DNA of 64,000 nt from Pseudomonas orientalis (lineage in GTDB: Bacteria > Pseudomonadota > Gammaproteobacteria > Pseudomonadales > Pseudomonadaceae). The notes beneath the pieces are model-generated. The model was not told the DNA's origin and did no database searches. It saw only the letters and a program-made list of their open reading frames with translations. The DNA is taken from positions 1,424,501-1,488,500 of the forward strand of contig NZ_CP018049.1 of NCBI RefSeq assembly GCF_002934065.1. Direction: 5' to 3'. The translations under genes were made by a program, and so were the position numbers. Numbering within the stretch: position 1 is the stretch's first letter; each line of letters starts with the position of its first letter. This document shows, in pieces, positions 35,685 to 44,875 of this stretch.

Positions 35685-36464
35685 TTATTTGCCGCTGTAC
35701 AGGTTCAGATCGCCAAAGTGTTTTTTCTGGATGGTGGCGTAGGTGCCATCATCGTGTAACGCTTTGATACCTTTATCCAAAAGCGCCTTGAGCTCAGTGT
35801 TACCTTTTTTGATACCGATCGCAGTTTTCGAGGGCAGCAGCGGGTCGTCGATGGCGGCGCTGACTTCGTAGCCGGCACCGGCCGGCGACTTGAGGAAGCC
35901 CAGTTCGGCTTGCAGCATGTCCTGCACGGACGCGTCGAGGCGCCCGGACGTCAAGTCGGCATATACCTGGTCCTGGTTGGCATAGGCCTTGGTGGTCACA
36001 CCGGCCTTGTCCAGCACGGCCTTGGCGTAGGCTTCCTGGATGGTGCCTTGCTCATAGCCCACGGATTTGCCCTTGAGCGATTCAGGCGTCGAATACCCTG
36101 CACCTTTTTTGAACACCAGCGAAGTAGGGCCCGAGAACAGCTCGTTGGAGAAGTCGATCGCCTTCTCGCGCACCGGGGTCACGGTCATGGAAGAAATCAC
36201 ACCGTCGAACTTGTTGGCTTTGAGGCCCGGAATCATGCCGTCAAAGTCGCTTTCAACCCATTTGCACTTGACCTTCAGTTCCGCACAAATGGCGTTGCCC
36301 AGGTCAATATCGAAGCCCACCAGGCTGCCGTCGGCGGCCTTGGATTCGAACGGTGCGTAGGAGGGATCGACACCGAAACGCAATTCCTTGTATTCCTTGG
36401 CGGTTGCAACACCTGCAGCCATGCACAGAGCCAGTGCAGAAAGGGTCAGCAATGCTTTTTTCAT
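35685..36464 (-). CDS. Periplasmic basic amino acid-binding protein (AotJ/HisJ-like)
   Basis: A 259-residue secreted solute-binding protein for the ABC importer encoded downstream. Residues 1-22 (MKKALLTLSALALCMAAGVATA) are a signal peptide, and the mature part begins KEYKELRFGVDPSYAPFESK, a typical lysine/arginine/ornithine or histidine-binding start. Two cysteines in ICAELKVKCKW probably form the conserved disulfide. The ligand cannot be fixed from sequence; the aot-like gene order points to arginine or ornithine. Confidence 0.9.
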   Translation of the reverse strand: MKKALLTLSALALCMAAGVATAKEYKELRFGVDPSYAPFESKAADGSLVGFDIDLGNAICAELKVKCKWVESDFDGMIPGLKANKFDGVISSMTVTPVREKAIDFSNELFSGPTSLVFKKGAGYSTPESLKGKSVGYEQGTIQEAYAKAVLDKAGVTTKAYANQDQVYADLTSGRLDASVQDMLQAELGFLKSPAGAGYEVSAAIDDPLLPSKTAIGIKKGNTELKALLDKGIKALHDDGTYATIQKKHFGDLNLYSGK

Positions 36465-36774
36465 TATGTGTTCCCTGAAAACCAAGATAAGCGCTTGTGG
36501 CGCGTTTAGGACTGTTACTGAACGGTGTCAGACGCAGCACAAGTAGCAATTTCTGCACCATAGTTCCGAATGATCGTTTTAAAAGGTGGGATAAGGGATT
36601 TATAAGTGTAGGAAATGCCCACTAATGTGCATTCGGAAAAGGTCGCACCATTACAGGTCATATGGAGATTCCAATGTGGGAGGGGGCTTGCCCCCGATAG
36701 CGGTGGGGCAGACACAAATGCTCTGACTGACACACCGCCATCGGGGGCAAGCCCCCTCCCACAGGAGTCCGGTG
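36465..36774. other. 310-base region upstream of the amino acid transport operon, with an inverted repeat and a REPIN
   Basis: No gene is visible. TTCCGAATG at 36564-36572 and CATTCGGAA at 36630-36638 are a perfect 9-base inverted repeat 57 bases apart, and GCACCAT occurs near each arm. They lie 100-175 bases before the binding-protein start, so could be operators. The remainder is a REPIN at the ligase side. Confidence 0.5.
36673..36763. repeat. REPIN between the transport operon promoter and the ligase gene
   Basis: Inverted REP pair bounded by AATGTGGGAGG and CCTCCCACA, with the internal CTGACTGACACACCG stretch shared with other copies in this window. It lies 11 bases past the end of the ligase gene, so it may act at the 3' end of that transcript. 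Confidence 0.9.
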
Positions 36775-38409
36775 TCAGGCCAACAAGTCCTGCAGCGTGG
36801 CGAGACTGTCGGCTTCCTCCACCGGCTTATCCTGGCGCCAACGCAACATCCGCGGAAAGCGCACCGCAATGCCGCTCTTGTGCCGCTTGGACAGGGCGAT
36901 CCCTTCAAACCCCAACTCAAACACCATGCTCGGCGTGACGCTGCTGACCGGCCCGAATTTTTCCACGGTGGTCTTGCGCACGATTGCATCGACCTTGCGC
37001 ATTTCTTCGTCAGTCAGCCCCGAATAGGCCTTGGCGAACGGCACGAGTGTGCGCTCGCTGCCCGGCGGGCCGTCCCAGACCGCGAAGGTGTAATCGCTGT
37101 ACAGGCTCGCGCGCCGGCCATGGCCGCGCTGGGCGTAGATCAACACGGCGTCGATGCTGAACGGGTCCACCTTCCACTTCCACCACAGGCCCATGTCCTT
37201 GGTGCGGCCCACGCCGTAAAGGCCTTTGCGATCCTTGATCATCATGCCTTCGACGCCGAGGCTGCGGGAGGCTTCGCGTTGCACGGCCAACGCTTCCCAG
37301 GTTTGCCCCTCGAGCAGTGGCGAGGGCAACAGCACGGGTTGGTTGCACTGCGCGATCACGCGTTCCAGCTGCGTACGGCGTTCAGCCAGGGTGTGGTTGC
37401 GCCAGTCGTCGCCCTGGTATTCGAGCAGGTCGTAGGCGAGCACCGCCACCGGTGCATCCTCCAGCACTTTTTTACTCAATGTCTTGCGGCCGATCCGCTG
37501 CTGCAGCAGGGCGAAGGGTTGCACCGCCTCTTTCCAGACCACGATTTCACCGTCGATCACCGTGCCGTCGGGCAAGCCGCTGACCAGGCTGTGAAGCTCG
37601 GGGAACCGCTCGGTCACCAGTTCTTCACCGCGCGACCAGACCCACAAGCGACCCTCACGCTTGACCAACTGCGCGCGAATGCCATCAAACTTCCATTCCA
37701 CTTGCCAGTCGGCGGGAGAGCCGAGCAGGGCGTCAAACTGCTCCACTGGTTGCGCCAAGCCATGGGCGAGAAAAAACGGATACGGCTGCCCGCCGCGTTG
37801 CGCATGCTCGTCGGATGATTCGGCGGCAATCAGCTTGAGATAGCCTGCGGCCGTCGGGCGATTGGACAGGTCGGTGTAGCCCACCAGCCGTTGGGCCACG
37901 CGCTTGCTGTCGAGCCCGGCCATGGCGGCAAGCGCACGGGTCACCAGCAGTTTGGACACGCCCACGCGAAAGCTGCCTGTGATCAACTTGATGCACACCA
38001 TCAGGCTCGGTTGATCCAGTTGCACCCACAGCGCCGGCAGGCGCTCGGCCAGTTCAAGCGGCGCAAGGCCACGCAGCGGTAACAGTTTGTCTTCCAGCCA
38101 CACCGCCAGGCCATCTTCAGAGGTGTAGGTGGATTCGGGTAACAGCAAGGAAATGGTCTCCGCCAGATCGCCGACGGACTGGTAGCTTTCTTCGAACAAC
38201 CACGGCTCGATGTTCGCCGCTTGCGTCGCCATATCCCTCAGCAGGCGGGTCGGTACTAATTGTCGCGGGCGCCCGCCGGAAAGGAAGTACACCGCCCAGG
38301 CCGCATCCTGTGGCGGTGCCTGCTGAAAATATGCTTGCAGTGCCGCCAGCTTGGCGTTGCTGGAGGTCGTGGCATCGAGGTTGGCGTACAGCTCGGCGAA
38401 GGCTTTCAT
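36775..38409 (-). CDS. Ligase-associated ATP-dependent DNA ligase
   Basis: A 544-residue ATP-dependent DNA ligase of the small bacterial class that lacks the LigD polymerase and nuclease domains. The adenylated lysine is Lys240 in EWKFDGIRAQL, with downstream motifs DGEIVVWK and EGMMIKDRKGLY and the C-terminal OB-fold. Its start overlaps the exonuclease stop by 4 bases. With the helicase and PdeM it belongs to a proposed four-gene repair system, here separated from those two by the transport operon. Confidence 0.9.
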   Translation of the reverse strand: MKAFAELYANLDATTSSNAKLAALQAYFQQAPPQDAAWAVYFLSGGRPRQLVPTRLLRDMATQAANIEPWLFEESYQSVGDLAETISLLLPESTYTSEDGLAVWLEDKLLPLRGLAPLELAERLPALWVQLDQPSLMVCIKLITGSFRVGVSKLLVTRALAAMAGLDSKRVAQRLVGYTDLSNRPTAAGYLKLIAAESSDEHAQRGGQPYPFFLAHGLAQPVEQFDALLGSPADWQVEWKFDGIRAQLVKREGRLWVWSRGEELVTERFPELHSLVSGLPDGTVIDGEIVVWKEAVQPFALLQQRIGRKTLSKKVLEDAPVAVLAYDLLEYQGDDWRNHTLAERRTQLERVIAQCNQPVLLPSPLLEGQTWEALAVQREASRSLGVEGMMIKDRKGLYGVGRTKDMGLWWKWKVDPFSIDAVLIYAQRGHGRRASLYSDYTFAVWDGPPGSERTLVPFAKAYSGLTDEEMRKVDAIVRKTTVEKFGPVSSVTPSMVFELGFEGIALSKRHKSGIAVRFPRMLRWRQDKPVEEADSLATLQDLLA

Positions 38410-39410
38410 GCGCTGGCCTCTTCTTCGTCGTCGCCGTATTCGGTGCTGAACCCTTGGGCATCCAGGCCTTTCTCGCGCAGATGGCGCACCAGCACGCCGA
38501 CCGAACCGTGGGTGACCATCACCCGCTCGGCGCCGGTCTGCTCAATCGCCCACAACAGCCCGGGCCAATCGGCATGGTCCGACAGCACAAAGCCGCGATC
38601 GACCCCGCGCCGGCGCCGCGTGCCGCGCAGGCGCATCCAGCCGCTGGCGAAGGCGTCGCTGTAGTCGCCAAAGCGACGTATCCAGGTGCTGCCACCGGTG
38701 GAGGGCGGGGCGATGATCAGGGCCTGGCGCAGCAGCGGGTCGTTTTTTTTGAAGTCGCCGGCGTATAGCGTTTCGGGGATGTAGATACCCGCTTCGCGGT
38801 AGACCCGGTTCAACGGCTCGACGGCGCCATGGCTGAGGATCGGACCGATGCTGGCATCGATACCGTGCAGGATGCGTTGTGCCTTGCCGAAGGAATAGCA
38901 GAACAACACGCTGGCCTTGCCGGCAGCGATATTGGCCTGCCACCAGTCGTTGATACCGGAAAAAATCTGCGTCTGCGGCTGCCAGCGATAGATCGGCAGG
39001 CCAAAGGTGGATTCGGTGATAAAGGTGTGGCAGCGCACTGGTTCGAAAGGCGCGCAGGTGCCATCGGGCTCGACCTTGTAATCGCCGGACGCGACCCACA
39101 CCTCGCCCTGGTATTCCAGGCGCACCTGGGCCGAACCGAGGACATGTCCGGCCGGGTGGAAACTCAACGTGACGCCGTGGTGCACGAGTTTTTCGCCGTA
39201 GGCCAGCGTCTGCAAGTTGATGTCCTGGCCGAGGCGCGAGCGCAGGATGCCTTCGCCGGGCGCGGCGGCCAGGTAATGTTCGTTGCCGGTGCGGGCGTGG
39301 TCGCCGTGGGCGTGGGTGATGACGGAGCGTTGCACCGGGCGCCAGGGATCAATGTAGAAATCCCCGGCGGGGCAATAGAGGCCTTCGGGTCGGGCGATGA
39401 CGAGGTCCAT
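38406..39410 (-). CDS. Ligase-associated MBL-fold DNA exonuclease
   Basis: A 334-residue metallo-beta-lactamase-fold nuclease of the SNM1/artemis-like class. The HxHxDH zinc motif is HAHGDH at residues 33-38, with the later LSDHADWPGL motif. This is the first gene of the ligase unit and is coupled to the ligase. In other Pseudomonas the same four repair genes are usually contiguous, as recalled from P. putida. Confidence 0.88.
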   Translation of the reverse strand: MDLVIARPEGLYCPAGDFYIDPWRPVQRSVITHAHGDHARTGNEHYLAAAPGEGILRSRLGQDINLQTLAYGEKLVHHGVTLSFHPAGHVLGSAQVRLEYQGEVWVASGDYKVEPDGTCAPFEPVRCHTFITESTFGLPIYRWQPQTQIFSGINDWWQANIAAGKASVLFCYSFGKAQRILHGIDASIGPILSHGAVEPLNRVYREAGIYIPETLYAGDFKKNDPLLRQALIIAPPSTGGSTWIRRFGDYSDAFASGWMRLRGTRRRRGVDRGFVLSDHADWPGLLWAIEQTGAERVMVTHGSVGVLVRHLREKGLDAQGFSTEYGDDEEEASA

Positions 39411-39488
39411 GGGGTGACCGGGGAGATGGGCTTGTTACTTATGAGGCGGGGGGCTGTGCAGAAGTTCTATCAGAATGCATGGGGTCCA

Positions 39489-39581
39489 AATGTGGGAGGG
39501 GGCTTGCCCCCGATGACAGAGTGTCAGCCACTGATGCAGTGGCTTATCCATCGCTTTCGGGGGCAAGCCCCCTCCCACATT
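39489..39581. repeat. REPIN between the exonuclease and quiP genes
   Basis: Inverted REP pair from AATGTGGGAGG to CCTCCCACATT with a right inner half that reads TTTCGGGGGCAAG. It lies upstream of the exonuclease gene and 11 bases downstream of quiP, so it could serve as the 3' hairpin of quiP. Confidence 0.9.
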
Positions 39582-39592
39582 TGAAAACCGGG

Positions 39593-42034
39593 TTATTTGC
39601 CAGGTGTGAGGGTTAGCCGGCTTTTGCCATACACCTTGTCAAAGTTCTGCGGCTGCATCGGGAAGCTCAGGTATTGCGCCTTGAGCGACGGATCGATGCC
39701 GTTGGCATAGTTCGGGCTGGCCGGGTTGCCGGACTGGCCGGTGCCGCCCTGGCCCATCATCGGTTCGGGCTGGCCGAAGTCGACAATCGTGCGCAGCGCT
39801 GACGTCTGGGCCACATTGAAATCCTGCCCCCAGTGGTACGGTGCCGGGTTCAGGGTGTTGTGGTCGCCACCGCTGGCGAAAGGCCCGCGAATAACCTGGC
39901 CGCCGGCGTTTTTCCAGGCGGTGGTGTGCAGCTTGCCCCATTGCCAGGCCTTGTGATCGGCGCCCAGCAAGCTGTCGCCGCTGCTGATCGCAGCGGCCAG
40001 GGTGCGTGCGAGAATCGCCGGCTTGTCTTCTTTTTGCGGTGTGCGCGTGTCATCCCAGAGCGGGCTGTCTTCACGGCCCAGCAAATGGTCTGCGATGGCG
40101 GAGTAGGACAGGCTGGCGTTGCTGACAAAGGCTTTCCAGCTGGCGCTGTGTTCCGGGCCGAGTTTGTCGAGGAAGATCTGCCTGGCGCTTTCCTGCAGGA
40201 ACAGTTCGTAGACCGCCGCGTCGGCGGACGTCGGTGCAAGGCGACCATCAAAGGCCATCAAGCGGCCCAGTGCTTCGCGCGCCTTGGCCTGTTCGGCGGC
40301 GGGCAGCGCGTCGATTGCCTGTTTCAGCGGCTGGGCCATGCCCGGTGCCTGGAACATCCCCTTGAGTTTGGCGGCAAACAGGGTGGTCTGGTCGTATTGC
40401 ATGGCGATCAGGCTGCGGCTGTCGTGCTTGCCTGCGTTGGCCAGTTGCGCCAGGCGCTCGCTGCGCTCCGGCGCGTCCCAGGAATTGGACAGTTGCATGC
40501 CATAGCCACGCGGGGCTGTGCGCTGGTTGGCGGTGCCGATCCAGCCTTGAGCCGGGTCCTGGTCATAGGGGTGCAGCATCGCGTCGGCGTAACCGTCCCA
40601 GTCAAAGCGCGTGTCCCAGCCGGGCGACGGCAGCAGGCCTTGGCCTTCGCGGCGGTTGGGGAAGCGGCCGGTGACTTGCCAGCCAATGTTACTGGCGTCG
40701 GCGAAGATCATGTTCAGCGCAATGGCGCGAATTTCTCGGGTAGCGTCCGAGGCCTTGCCGGCGTTCTGCGCGCGGGACAGGTCGAAGAACGCATCCAGGC
40801 TCTTGTCGTCCTTCAAATCGGCGGTTTGCAGGGCCAGGCCAAAACCGCTGGTGAGCGCCTGGCTGCTGTTGAGCAAGGCGCCGTGGCGGGTTTCGTACAC
40901 CACGTCACGAATCGAGCGTTGGCCTTTGATGAAGAAGGTCTCGTTACGCACGCCGGCCGGTAGCCATTTGCCGTTGTTCTCGTAGTACAGCGCGCTGCCC
41001 TGGCGTTTGACCTTTTCCAGGAACAGGTCCTGGGTGTCGCCCTTGACCGCGCTCATGCTCCACGCCACCTTGCCGTTGAAACCCGACAGCAGGGTCGGCA
41101 GGCCGGCGATCGACGCGCCGACCGCCTGATATTTCGGCGCACGGATCTGCACGTAGCTCCAGGGCGTTGGTGCTTGCGGCTGGGCGGCGATGTCGTTGGC
41201 CAGCAGGCTTTTGCCGCTGCGGCTGCGTTGCGGCCCGATGGCCCAGTTGCTCGACGTGGTCACGCCCAGGGCATTGAGGCTGTTGAGTTGCTGGCTGACG
41301 GTGTCCAACCCGGCAAGACCGGTGATCTGGCTCAGGTTCACGCCCTTGAGCTTGTCGGCCTCGGCCAGCGGGATCGCTTCGTCCGGCGCGCTGGGGATAA
41401 GCCAGGCGAGCTTGTCGACGCCGACTTTTTGCGCCAGCACCAGCGATGAGATTTCTTCCTGCAGGTTGCTCGACTCACTGAAGTTCAGCAGGCAGAACAG
41501 CAGCGCCGAATCTTCCGGTTTCCAGTATTCGGGTTTGTAGCCGGTCTGGGCCAGGTCGGTCGGCAGCTTGTCGCGGTAGCGGAACAGGTAGGCGTTGACG
41601 CCCCGTGCGTAGACTTCAAAGAAACGCTTGAGCCGCGGCGACGAGGCGTTGTACAGCTCGCCGGCGCTCTTTTTCAGGTTGACTGCGCGCATGAAGCGGT
41701 CGACATCAAGGACCTCGGGCCCGGACATTTCCGCCAGGCGGCCCTGGGCCAGCAGCCGCAGAGTGACCATCTGGGTGATCCGGTCGCTGGCATGCACATA
41801 GCCGAGGCTGAACAACGCGTCGTGGAAGGTGTTGCTTTCGATCAGCGGCATGCCCTGGGCATTGCGGCGTATCGACACGTTTTGCGCCAGGCCCTTGATC
41901 GGCTCTACGCCAGCTGCGGGGGGCAGGGTGTCCTGGGTGTTCTGGAGCTGGCAACCGGCCAGGCTCAACGCACTGACCACTGCCGCGGCAACGCCGAACC
42001 GGGGAAGAAAATGTGTAAGGGCTGGCGAGGCCAT
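39593..42034 (-). CDS. quiP: Acyl-homoserine lactone acylase QuiP
   Basis: QuiP is a penicillin-amidase family Ntn hydrolase that removes the acyl chain of long-chain N-acyl-homoserine lactones. The 813-residue product closely resembles P. aeruginosa QuiP from its first residues ([18 protein letters not shown]) to the C terminus ([13 protein letters not shown]). A lipobox-like LAGC puts Cys28 at a possible lipidation site. Self-cleavage should leave Ser261 of TTSSNWAI as nucleophile; the following residue is Ser rather than the usual Asn. AGGAG precedes the ATG by 7 bases. No luxI/luxR pair is in the window. Confidence 0.88.
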   Translation of the reverse strand: MASPALTHFLPRFGVAAAVVSALSLAGCQLQNTQDTLPPAAGVEPIKGLAQNVSIRRNAQGMPLIESNTFHDALFSLGYVHASDRITQMVTLRLLAQGRLAEMSGPEVLDVDRFMRAVNLKKSAGELYNASSPRLKRFFEVYARGVNAYLFRYRDKLPTDLAQTGYKPEYWKPEDSALLFCLLNFSESSNLQEEISSLVLAQKVGVDKLAWLIPSAPDEAIPLAEADKLKGVNLSQITGLAGLDTVSQQLNSLNALGVTTSSNWAIGPQRSRSGKSLLANDIAAQPQAPTPWSYVQIRAPKYQAVGASIAGLPTLLSGFNGKVAWSMSAVKGDTQDLFLEKVKRQGSALYYENNGKWLPAGVRNETFFIKGQRSIRDVVYETRHGALLNSSQALTSGFGLALQTADLKDDKSLDAFFDLSRAQNAGKASDATREIRAIALNMIFADASNIGWQVTGRFPNRREGQGLLPSPGWDTRFDWDGYADAMLHPYDQDPAQGWIGTANQRTAPRGYGMQLSNSWDAPERSERLAQLANAGKHDSRSLIAMQYDQTTLFAAKLKGMFQAPGMAQPLKQAIDALPAAEQAKAREALGRLMAFDGRLAPTSADAAVYELFLQESARQIFLDKLGPEHSASWKAFVSNASLSYSAIADHLLGREDSPLWDDTRTPQKEDKPAILARTLAAAISSGDSLLGADHKAWQWGKLHTTAWKNAGGQVIRGPFASGGDHNTLNPAPYHWGQDFNVAQTSALRTIVDFGQPEPMMGQGGTGQSGNPASPNYANGIDPSLKAQYLSFPMQPQNFDKVYGKSRLTLTPGK

Positions 42035-42130
42035 GGCAAAGCTCCTGCGGGGGGTAGCGTCATTAAAGGCGCTACGTTAGTGAGCGCGGCGAAACGACGC
42101 AAGCGGGAGTTGTGTAATTGCATGAGTACT

Positions 42131-42222
42131 AATGTAGGAGGGGGCTTGCTCCCGATAGCAGTGGGTCAGTAACAAATAGGCTGACTGACACACTGAATCG
42201 GGGGCAAGCCCCCTCCCACATT
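42131..42222. repeat. REPIN between quiP and the SEC-C gene
   Basis: Inverted REP pair starting AATGTAGGAGG (one substitution from AATGTGGGAGG, and CTTGCTCCCGAT instead of CTTGCCCCCGAT) and ending CCTCCCACATT. The left copy has diverged more than the right. It sits between the upstream region of quiP and the end of the SEC-C gene. Confidence 0.88.
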
Positions 42223-42239
42223 TTGATCTTCAGTGTGGC

Positions 42240-42440
42240 TTAGGCGCCGTGGCACTTCTTGAATTTCTTCGCGCTGCCGCATGGGCAAGGATCGTTGCGA
42301 CCGACGTCTTTCAACGCATTGCGCACCGGCTCCTGGTGAGCGTGGCCGCAGTTCGGGCCGTGGACATGGCCGTGGTCGTGATCCTGGTGATCGTGATCGT
42401 GGTTGCAGTCGGGACCATGGACATGGGGTTGCTGAGTCAT
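42240..42440 (-). CDS. Small His-rich SEC-C motif protein
   Basis: A 66-residue protein with two parts. The N-terminal 38 residues are a run of [22 protein letters not shown] histidine and aspartate repeats. The C-terminal part, [19 protein letters not shown], is the SEC-C zinc module found at the end of SecA. The histidine tract suggests binding of zinc, nickel or copper. It is the last gene of a four-gene minus-strand operon and overlaps the preceding lipoprotein gene by 4 bases. Function unknown. Confidence 0.8.
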   Translation of the reverse strand: MTQQPHVHGPDCNHDHDHQDHDHGHVHGPNCGHAHQEPVRNALKDVGRNDPCPCGSAKKFKKCHGA

Positions 42441-42919
42441 CGATGTCGCTCCGGAATAAAATCGCCGGGCATTATCTCGCCATTGTGAGCCACCTGCACG
42501 TCATTACCGATGAATAATCCGGTTTTCAACTCGCCTTCAAGACGATAGGGCACGGGGCGCTCGGGGTTTTTCAGCATTTGCACCACATCGCGTATTCGCG
42601 GCCACAGGTTGGTCCGTACCGACACCCGGAAGTATTTATGACTGCGCGGCGGTACGGTCAGCCATTCGTTGGATTCGCCTTCGGTCAGCACCAGGTCGCC
42701 GAGGGTGACCTTGTAGATCAGGCCGCGCACGGTCAGGTCGGCGTCGTCGCGGTTATCCACGCGAAAGTAGAGCTTGAACTTCTGCTCCAGCAACTTGGCA
42801 CGCACCACTTCGACCTTAACCAGTGATACGTGGGGCGGCGGCGAATCGTCCTCGAACCAGGAGGCGCAGCCGCTCAGGCCCAGGGTTAACGCCAGCATCA
42901 GGCTGAATGTGCGAAGCAT
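42437..42919 (-). CDS. LEA14-like (LEA type 2) lipoprotein
   Basis: From ATG 42919 the product is 160 residues with a lipoprotein signal ([18 protein letters not shown], Cys18) and a WHy/LEA type 2 domain, recognisable from [19 protein letters not shown] and the beta-rich [15 protein letters not shown] segment. Such lipoproteins are thought to be desiccation or stress related, but without a tested function. An in-frame start at 43003 lies inside ychJ and would destroy the lipoprotein signal. It is 22 bases after ychJ. Confidence 0.82.
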   Translation of the reverse strand: MLRTFSLMLALTLGLSGCASWFEDDSPPPHVSLVKVEVVRAKLLEQKFKLYFRVDNRDDADLTVRGLIYKVTLGDLVLTEGESNEWLTVPPRSHKYFRVSVRTNLWPRIRDVVQMLKNPERPVPYRLEGELKTGLFIGNDVQVAHNGEIMPGDFIPERHR

Positions 42920-42941
42920 TGGCGTTATCCCTGTCAGGTCG

Positions 42942-43412
42942 TTAAAAATAGCTGGAACAGCACTTCTTGAACTTCTGCCCGCTGCCGCACAGGCATGGGT
43001 CATTGCGCCCGGCCTTCACATCCACCGTCGGGTCGATGAAGTACCAGCGCCCCTCATTCTGTACGAAAGAAGAGCGCTCGCGGTGGCTATGTTCACCACT
43101 GCTGTCGTGCCAGCGCGCCGTGAAGGTCACGAAGGCATGTTCCGGTTGGCCGCCGAAGACCTCGGAATTTTCCACCTCCAGCCCAAGCCAGGTGCTCTGC
43201 GCACTCCAGGCGGTAATGGCCTCGCGGTCCAGGCCGGCCTGCTGCGCCGGCAAGGTGGTTGCCACCAGATAGTCGACCAGGCCCAGCACATAGGCGCTGT
43301 AGCGCGAGCGCATCAATGCGCTGGCACACGGCGCGGGGTGGCCGGCGTGGTAATGGCCGCAGCAGGCATCCAGCAGATTGCCACTGCCGCAGGGGCAAAT
43401 GGATGTACTCAT
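42942..43412 (-). CDS. ychJ: YchJ family SEC-C protein (UPF0225)
   Basis: From ATG 43412 the product is 156 residues and has a SEC-C-type cysteine cluster at each end: [16 protein letters not shown] at the N terminus and [18 protein letters not shown] at the C terminus, around an NTF2-like middle ([12 protein letters not shown]). This is the YchJ architecture. The 31-residue upstream extension to 43505 is not family-like. The function of YchJ is not known; zinc-binding is inferred from the cysteines. Confidence 0.85.
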   Translation of the reverse strand: MSTSICPCGSGNLLDACCGHYHAGHPAPCASALMRSRYSAYVLGLVDYLVATTLPAQQAGLDREAITAWSAQSTWLGLEVENSEVFGGQPEHAFVTFTARWHDSSGEHSHRERSSFVQNEGRWYFIDPTVDVKAGRNDPCLCGSGQKFKKCCSSYF

Positions 43413-43416
43413 TGTG

Positions 43417-43914
43417 TTACCACCAATACTTGCCAAAATTTTCCGGGTTGGCCCAGAAACGGGCGTTGAGCCAGTCGGGTACTTGTTTATAGTCAAGCAG
43501 ATCATAGGTAAACAGCGTCAGCACCTGCTCATCGCGCTGGAAACGCTCACCGGCCTGCAGGGCCAGGGAGAAAAAATCGGTGTCCTGCCAGTCGCAGGCG
43601 CCCAGGTCCACCAGCACCGCGATGCGGCTGGCATTGAGGTTGCGAATGCCGCCCAGCAACGTCAGACCCTGGGATTTGGGCAGGTGTTCAAGGCAATCGA
43701 CCACCAGCGCCAGGTCAAAACGCTGCGCCGCCAGTTCGGCGGGCAGCGGTCCGGGTGGGGCAACGCTGACACGCATATCGGGATGCGCCGTTTTAAACGC
43801 ATCCAGTGCGGGAAACTGGCTGGCGCCCAACAGCAACAGGCGTTTGGGGGCGTGCAGGTCCAGCAACGCGGCCAGCGCTTGCTGGGGTGTACGGGAAGAA
43901 AATCCAGCGGTCAT
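43417..43914 (-). CDS. DUF6231-type small methyltransferase-like protein
   Basis: A 165-residue protein with a Rossmann-like start ([17 protein letters not shown]) and [14 protein letters not shown], resembling a methyltransferase core, but without a clear SAM-binding GxGxG motif. It ends in aromatic residues ([13 protein letters not shown]). It is the first gene of the ychJ operon, 4 bases before ychJ. I recall similar proteins as a Pseudomonas family without function; a degenerate methyltransferase is the best guess. Confidence 0.6.
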   Translation of the reverse strand: MTAGFSSRTPQQALAALLDLHAPKRLLLLGASQFPALDAFKTAHPDMRVSVAPPGPLPAELAAQRFDLALVVDCLEHLPKSQGLTLLGGIRNLNASRIAVLVDLGACDWQDTDFFSLALQAGERFQRDEQVLTLFTYDLLDYKQVPDWLNARFWANPENFGKYWW

Positions 43915-44102
43915 TTAAGATCCTCACATCAGGACCCTAGAGACTAGCGCGGCTGGGCGTGCTGGCCTAGCGCATCAGTGCCGATAGCGCCGGTGCCTGA
44001 GCCGGGCCTTCTGAAGTTTTTTGATCCTTCACTGGCAAATCGCCTGTAGAAGTCGTTACTGTGCGTCCAAAGAAAAATTCGGAAACACTCGGGAGCCCCA
44101 TG

Positions 44103-44861
44103 ATGCGTAAGGTTTTTCTGCTGGCCCTGTTGGTCAGCCCCATTGCCCTGGCCCAGAGTGTCAGCGTCGAAACCCATTCGTTGATGCGCCTGCCCAGCAG
44201 TACCAGCGTGTTGCAGCTCGAGCGACTGGACGTGGCGGACTACGGCACCCTGTTGATTCCCGCCACCATCAGTCAGATCGCGGTGGAGGAACTGCATCTG
44301 GGGCGTGAAGCACGTATCGCCATCGTCCCCGGCACTACCGCGCTGCAGTTGCAGGTGCGCCAGGCTCAACTGGATCAGGGCAGCCAGATCACCTCTCGCG
44401 GCGCGCCCGGCACCCATGAAAGACCAGCCAAGCCGGGGCGCGACTTGACCTTGCGTATCGAGTCGCTGACTGCAGAAGCACTGTCGGTGGATGCCCGCGG
44501 TGGCGCCGGTGCCCAGGGTTATGCCGGCCTGGATGGCGCCAATGGCGTCGATCCGGGGTGCACCTGGGGTTCTGCCGGGCGTGGGTTCAATGGCGATAAC
44601 GGCGGCGATGGGTTGCCGGGTGCGTCGGGTGCGCTAGTGCGCGTGGAGTTGCCGCAGAGTTTCCCGGCTGATCAGATCAAGGTCTTGGTGGACGGCGGGC
44701 CTGGGGGCTTGGCCGGTGTCGCGGGTAAACCCGGCAAGGGCGGTCAGTCCAAGGGCTGCCTGGTGTACCGCGCCGATGGCGGTGAAAAAGGCCGCTCGGG
44801 GTTGGAAGGGCAACCGGGGCCGGCGGGGCCTGCTGGAACAGTGACTATCCAGCGGCTCTGA
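44103..44861 (+). CDS. Secreted collagen-like protein
   Basis: From ATG 44103 (with GGGAG upstream) the product is 252 residues. A signal peptide ends near ALA|QS. A beta-rich half of about 120 residues follows, then two Gly-rich stretches: YAGLDGANGVDP...GFNGDNGGDGLPGASG and GGPGGLAGVAGKPGKGG...GRSGLEGQPGPAGPAG. The Gly-X-X repetition and the Pro content resemble bacterial collagen-like domains, interrupted by a short non-repetitive segment with two cysteines. A surface or biofilm role is inferred. A second ATG at 44100 is possible. Confidence 0.7.
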   Translation: MRKVFLLALLVSPIALAQSVSVETHSLMRLPSSTSVLQLERLDVADYGTLLIPATISQIAVEELHLGREARIAIVPGTTALQLQVRQAQLDQGSQITSRGAPGTHERPAKPGRDLTLRIESLTAEALSVDARGGAGAQGYAGLDGANGVDPGCTWGSAGRGFNGDNGGDGLPGASGALVRVELPQSFPADQIKVLVDGGPGGLAGVAGKPGKGGQSKGCLVYRADGGEKGRSGLEGQPGPAGPAGTVTIQRL

Positions 44862-44875
44862 GTCGCCTGGCCTGA

